Shown here one piece after another: positions 6,204-6,590 of a DNA stretch of 6,590 bases. Under the pieces are notes generated by a model that did no database searches, was not told the origin of the DNA, and saw only the letters and a program-made list of their open reading frames with translations. The DNA comes from Bacteroidota bacterium (GTDB taxonomy: Bacteria; Bacteroidota; Bacteroidia; Chitinophagales; Chitinophagaceae): contig JAFDXS010000149.1 of NCBI GenBank assembly GCA_018267795.1, positions 1-6,590 of the forward strand, read 5' to 3'. The translations under genes and the position numbers were made by a program. The first letter of the stretch is position 1. Every line of letters begins with the position of its first letter.

Positions 6204-6590
6204 TTGAAAAACGCATATTTGCTTTCCCATAAATTACATACATACATTCTGCTGGCCATATTACTTATGGGCAGCATGCATAGCCTTGCCCAGGCAGTGC
6301 CTGATACTACCCGTATAAAAGTATTGACAGACACTACTGTACTGCAGGGAAACCTGACACATGGAGGAATTGATACTGCAAGGAGAGGCACCTTAAAACT
6401 TACTAATATAGATACTACCCCGGCCCTGGCTCCTAAAAAAAGCTTTTTTCAGCCTAACCCTAAAAAGGCAGGTTTATACTCAGCTATCGTTCCGGGCTTA
6501 GGTCAGCTATACAATCGTCAGTATTGGAAGATACCTGTTATTTATGTTGGCATTGGCGTCGCTGCATATTTTATTCAGGACAATCTCAAC
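6204..6590 (+). CDS. DUF5683-domain envelope protein, 5' part (runs off the right edge)
   Basis: The frame is open for 129 codons to the end of the window. Residues 1-31 look like a signal peptide: a short basic N-terminus (LKNAYLLSHK), a hydrophobic run about 14-24, and a SLAQA cleavage region. Next comes a Thr/Asp-rich stretch (32-80) without hydrophobic segments. From about residue 85 the protein shows the start of a DUF5683 domain: PNPKKAGLYSAIVPGLGQ (85-102), then LYNRQYWKIPVIY and a first membrane helix at about 111-124. DUF5683 proteins are common in Bacteroidota and their function is not established. The TTG at 6204 is proposed because no ATG or GTG lies in frame upstream and the first in-frame ATG (6264) would remove most of the signal peptide. 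No Shine-Dalgarno precedes it. The family call is good, and the start is less certain. Confidence 0.83.
   Translation, partial: MKNAYLLSHKLHTYILLAILLMGSMHSLAQAVPDTTRIKVLTDTTVLQGNLTHGGIDTARRGTLKLTNIDTTPALAPKKSFFQPNPKKAGLYSAIVPGLGQLYNRQYWKIPVIYVGIGVAAYFIQDNLN

Noticed and set aside
6119..6391. Minus-strand frame covering the terminator and the start of the DUF5683 gene
   Set aside because: Its end encodes the terminator stem, and the opposite strand holds a better-supported signal peptide and DUF5683 start.
1..6590. Mobile elements, CRISPR, tRNA/rRNA, defence or biosynthetic clusters
   Set aside because: No transposase or integrase motif, no regularly spaced repeats, no cloverleaf-like sequence and no accessory gene cluster were found; gene content looks core and envelope related.

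Overview
The window reads as ordinary chromosome of a member of the Bacteroidota, most likely the Chitinophagales/Chitinophagaceae. The evidence is the protein set (a DUF5683-type protein, a secreted protein with a C-terminal domain resembling a type IX sorting domain, a long LipB, a Prc-type protease), the absence of clear Shine-Dalgarno sequences, several matches to the Bacteroidota -7 promoter element TAnnTTTG, and heavy use of ATA for isoleucine. Genus cannot be decided from this sequence. No mobile element, CRISPR array, tRNA or rRNA was seen, and nothing suggests recent gene transfer.

Layout, left to right. (1) Positions 1-1306, minus strand: an APC-superfamily amino acid permease of the cationic amino acid transporter (CAT/YfnA) type, with its C-terminus beyond the left edge. 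(2) A 157-base divergent spacer holds a perfect 7-bp inverted repeat near the permease start and a -7 element almost touching the next gene. (3) 1464-2348, plus: a secreted protein of unknown function with a signal peptide, an Fn3-like domain, a Ser/Thr/Lys-rich linker and a degenerate T9SS-like C-terminal domain. (4) 2353-2979, minus: a two-helix membrane protein I do not recognise, converging on the previous gene with only 4 bases between the stop codons. (5) 3005-3748, minus: lipB, octanoyltransferase, 25 bases upstream of the membrane protein gene and probably cotranscribed with it. (6) 3749-3904: divergent promoter spacer. (7) 3905-6103, plus: a complete Prc/Tsp C-terminal processing protease with its Ser-Lys dyad intact. 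(8) 6118-6161: a strong, near-perfect intrinsic terminator. (9) 6204-6590, plus: the 5' part of a secreted or membrane protein with a DUF5683 domain, apparently starting at TTG and running off the right edge.

The genes do not form one pathway. They look like independent housekeeping and envelope units: amino acid uptake, lipoate cofactor attachment, periplasmic proteolysis, and three Bacteroidota-specific envelope proteins of unknown role. No new multi-gene system could be supported. The most useful leads are the two start codons lying almost on top of -7 promoter elements (possible leaderless transcripts), the divergent sorting-like domain, the unrecognised lipB partner, and the palindrome ahead of the permease.
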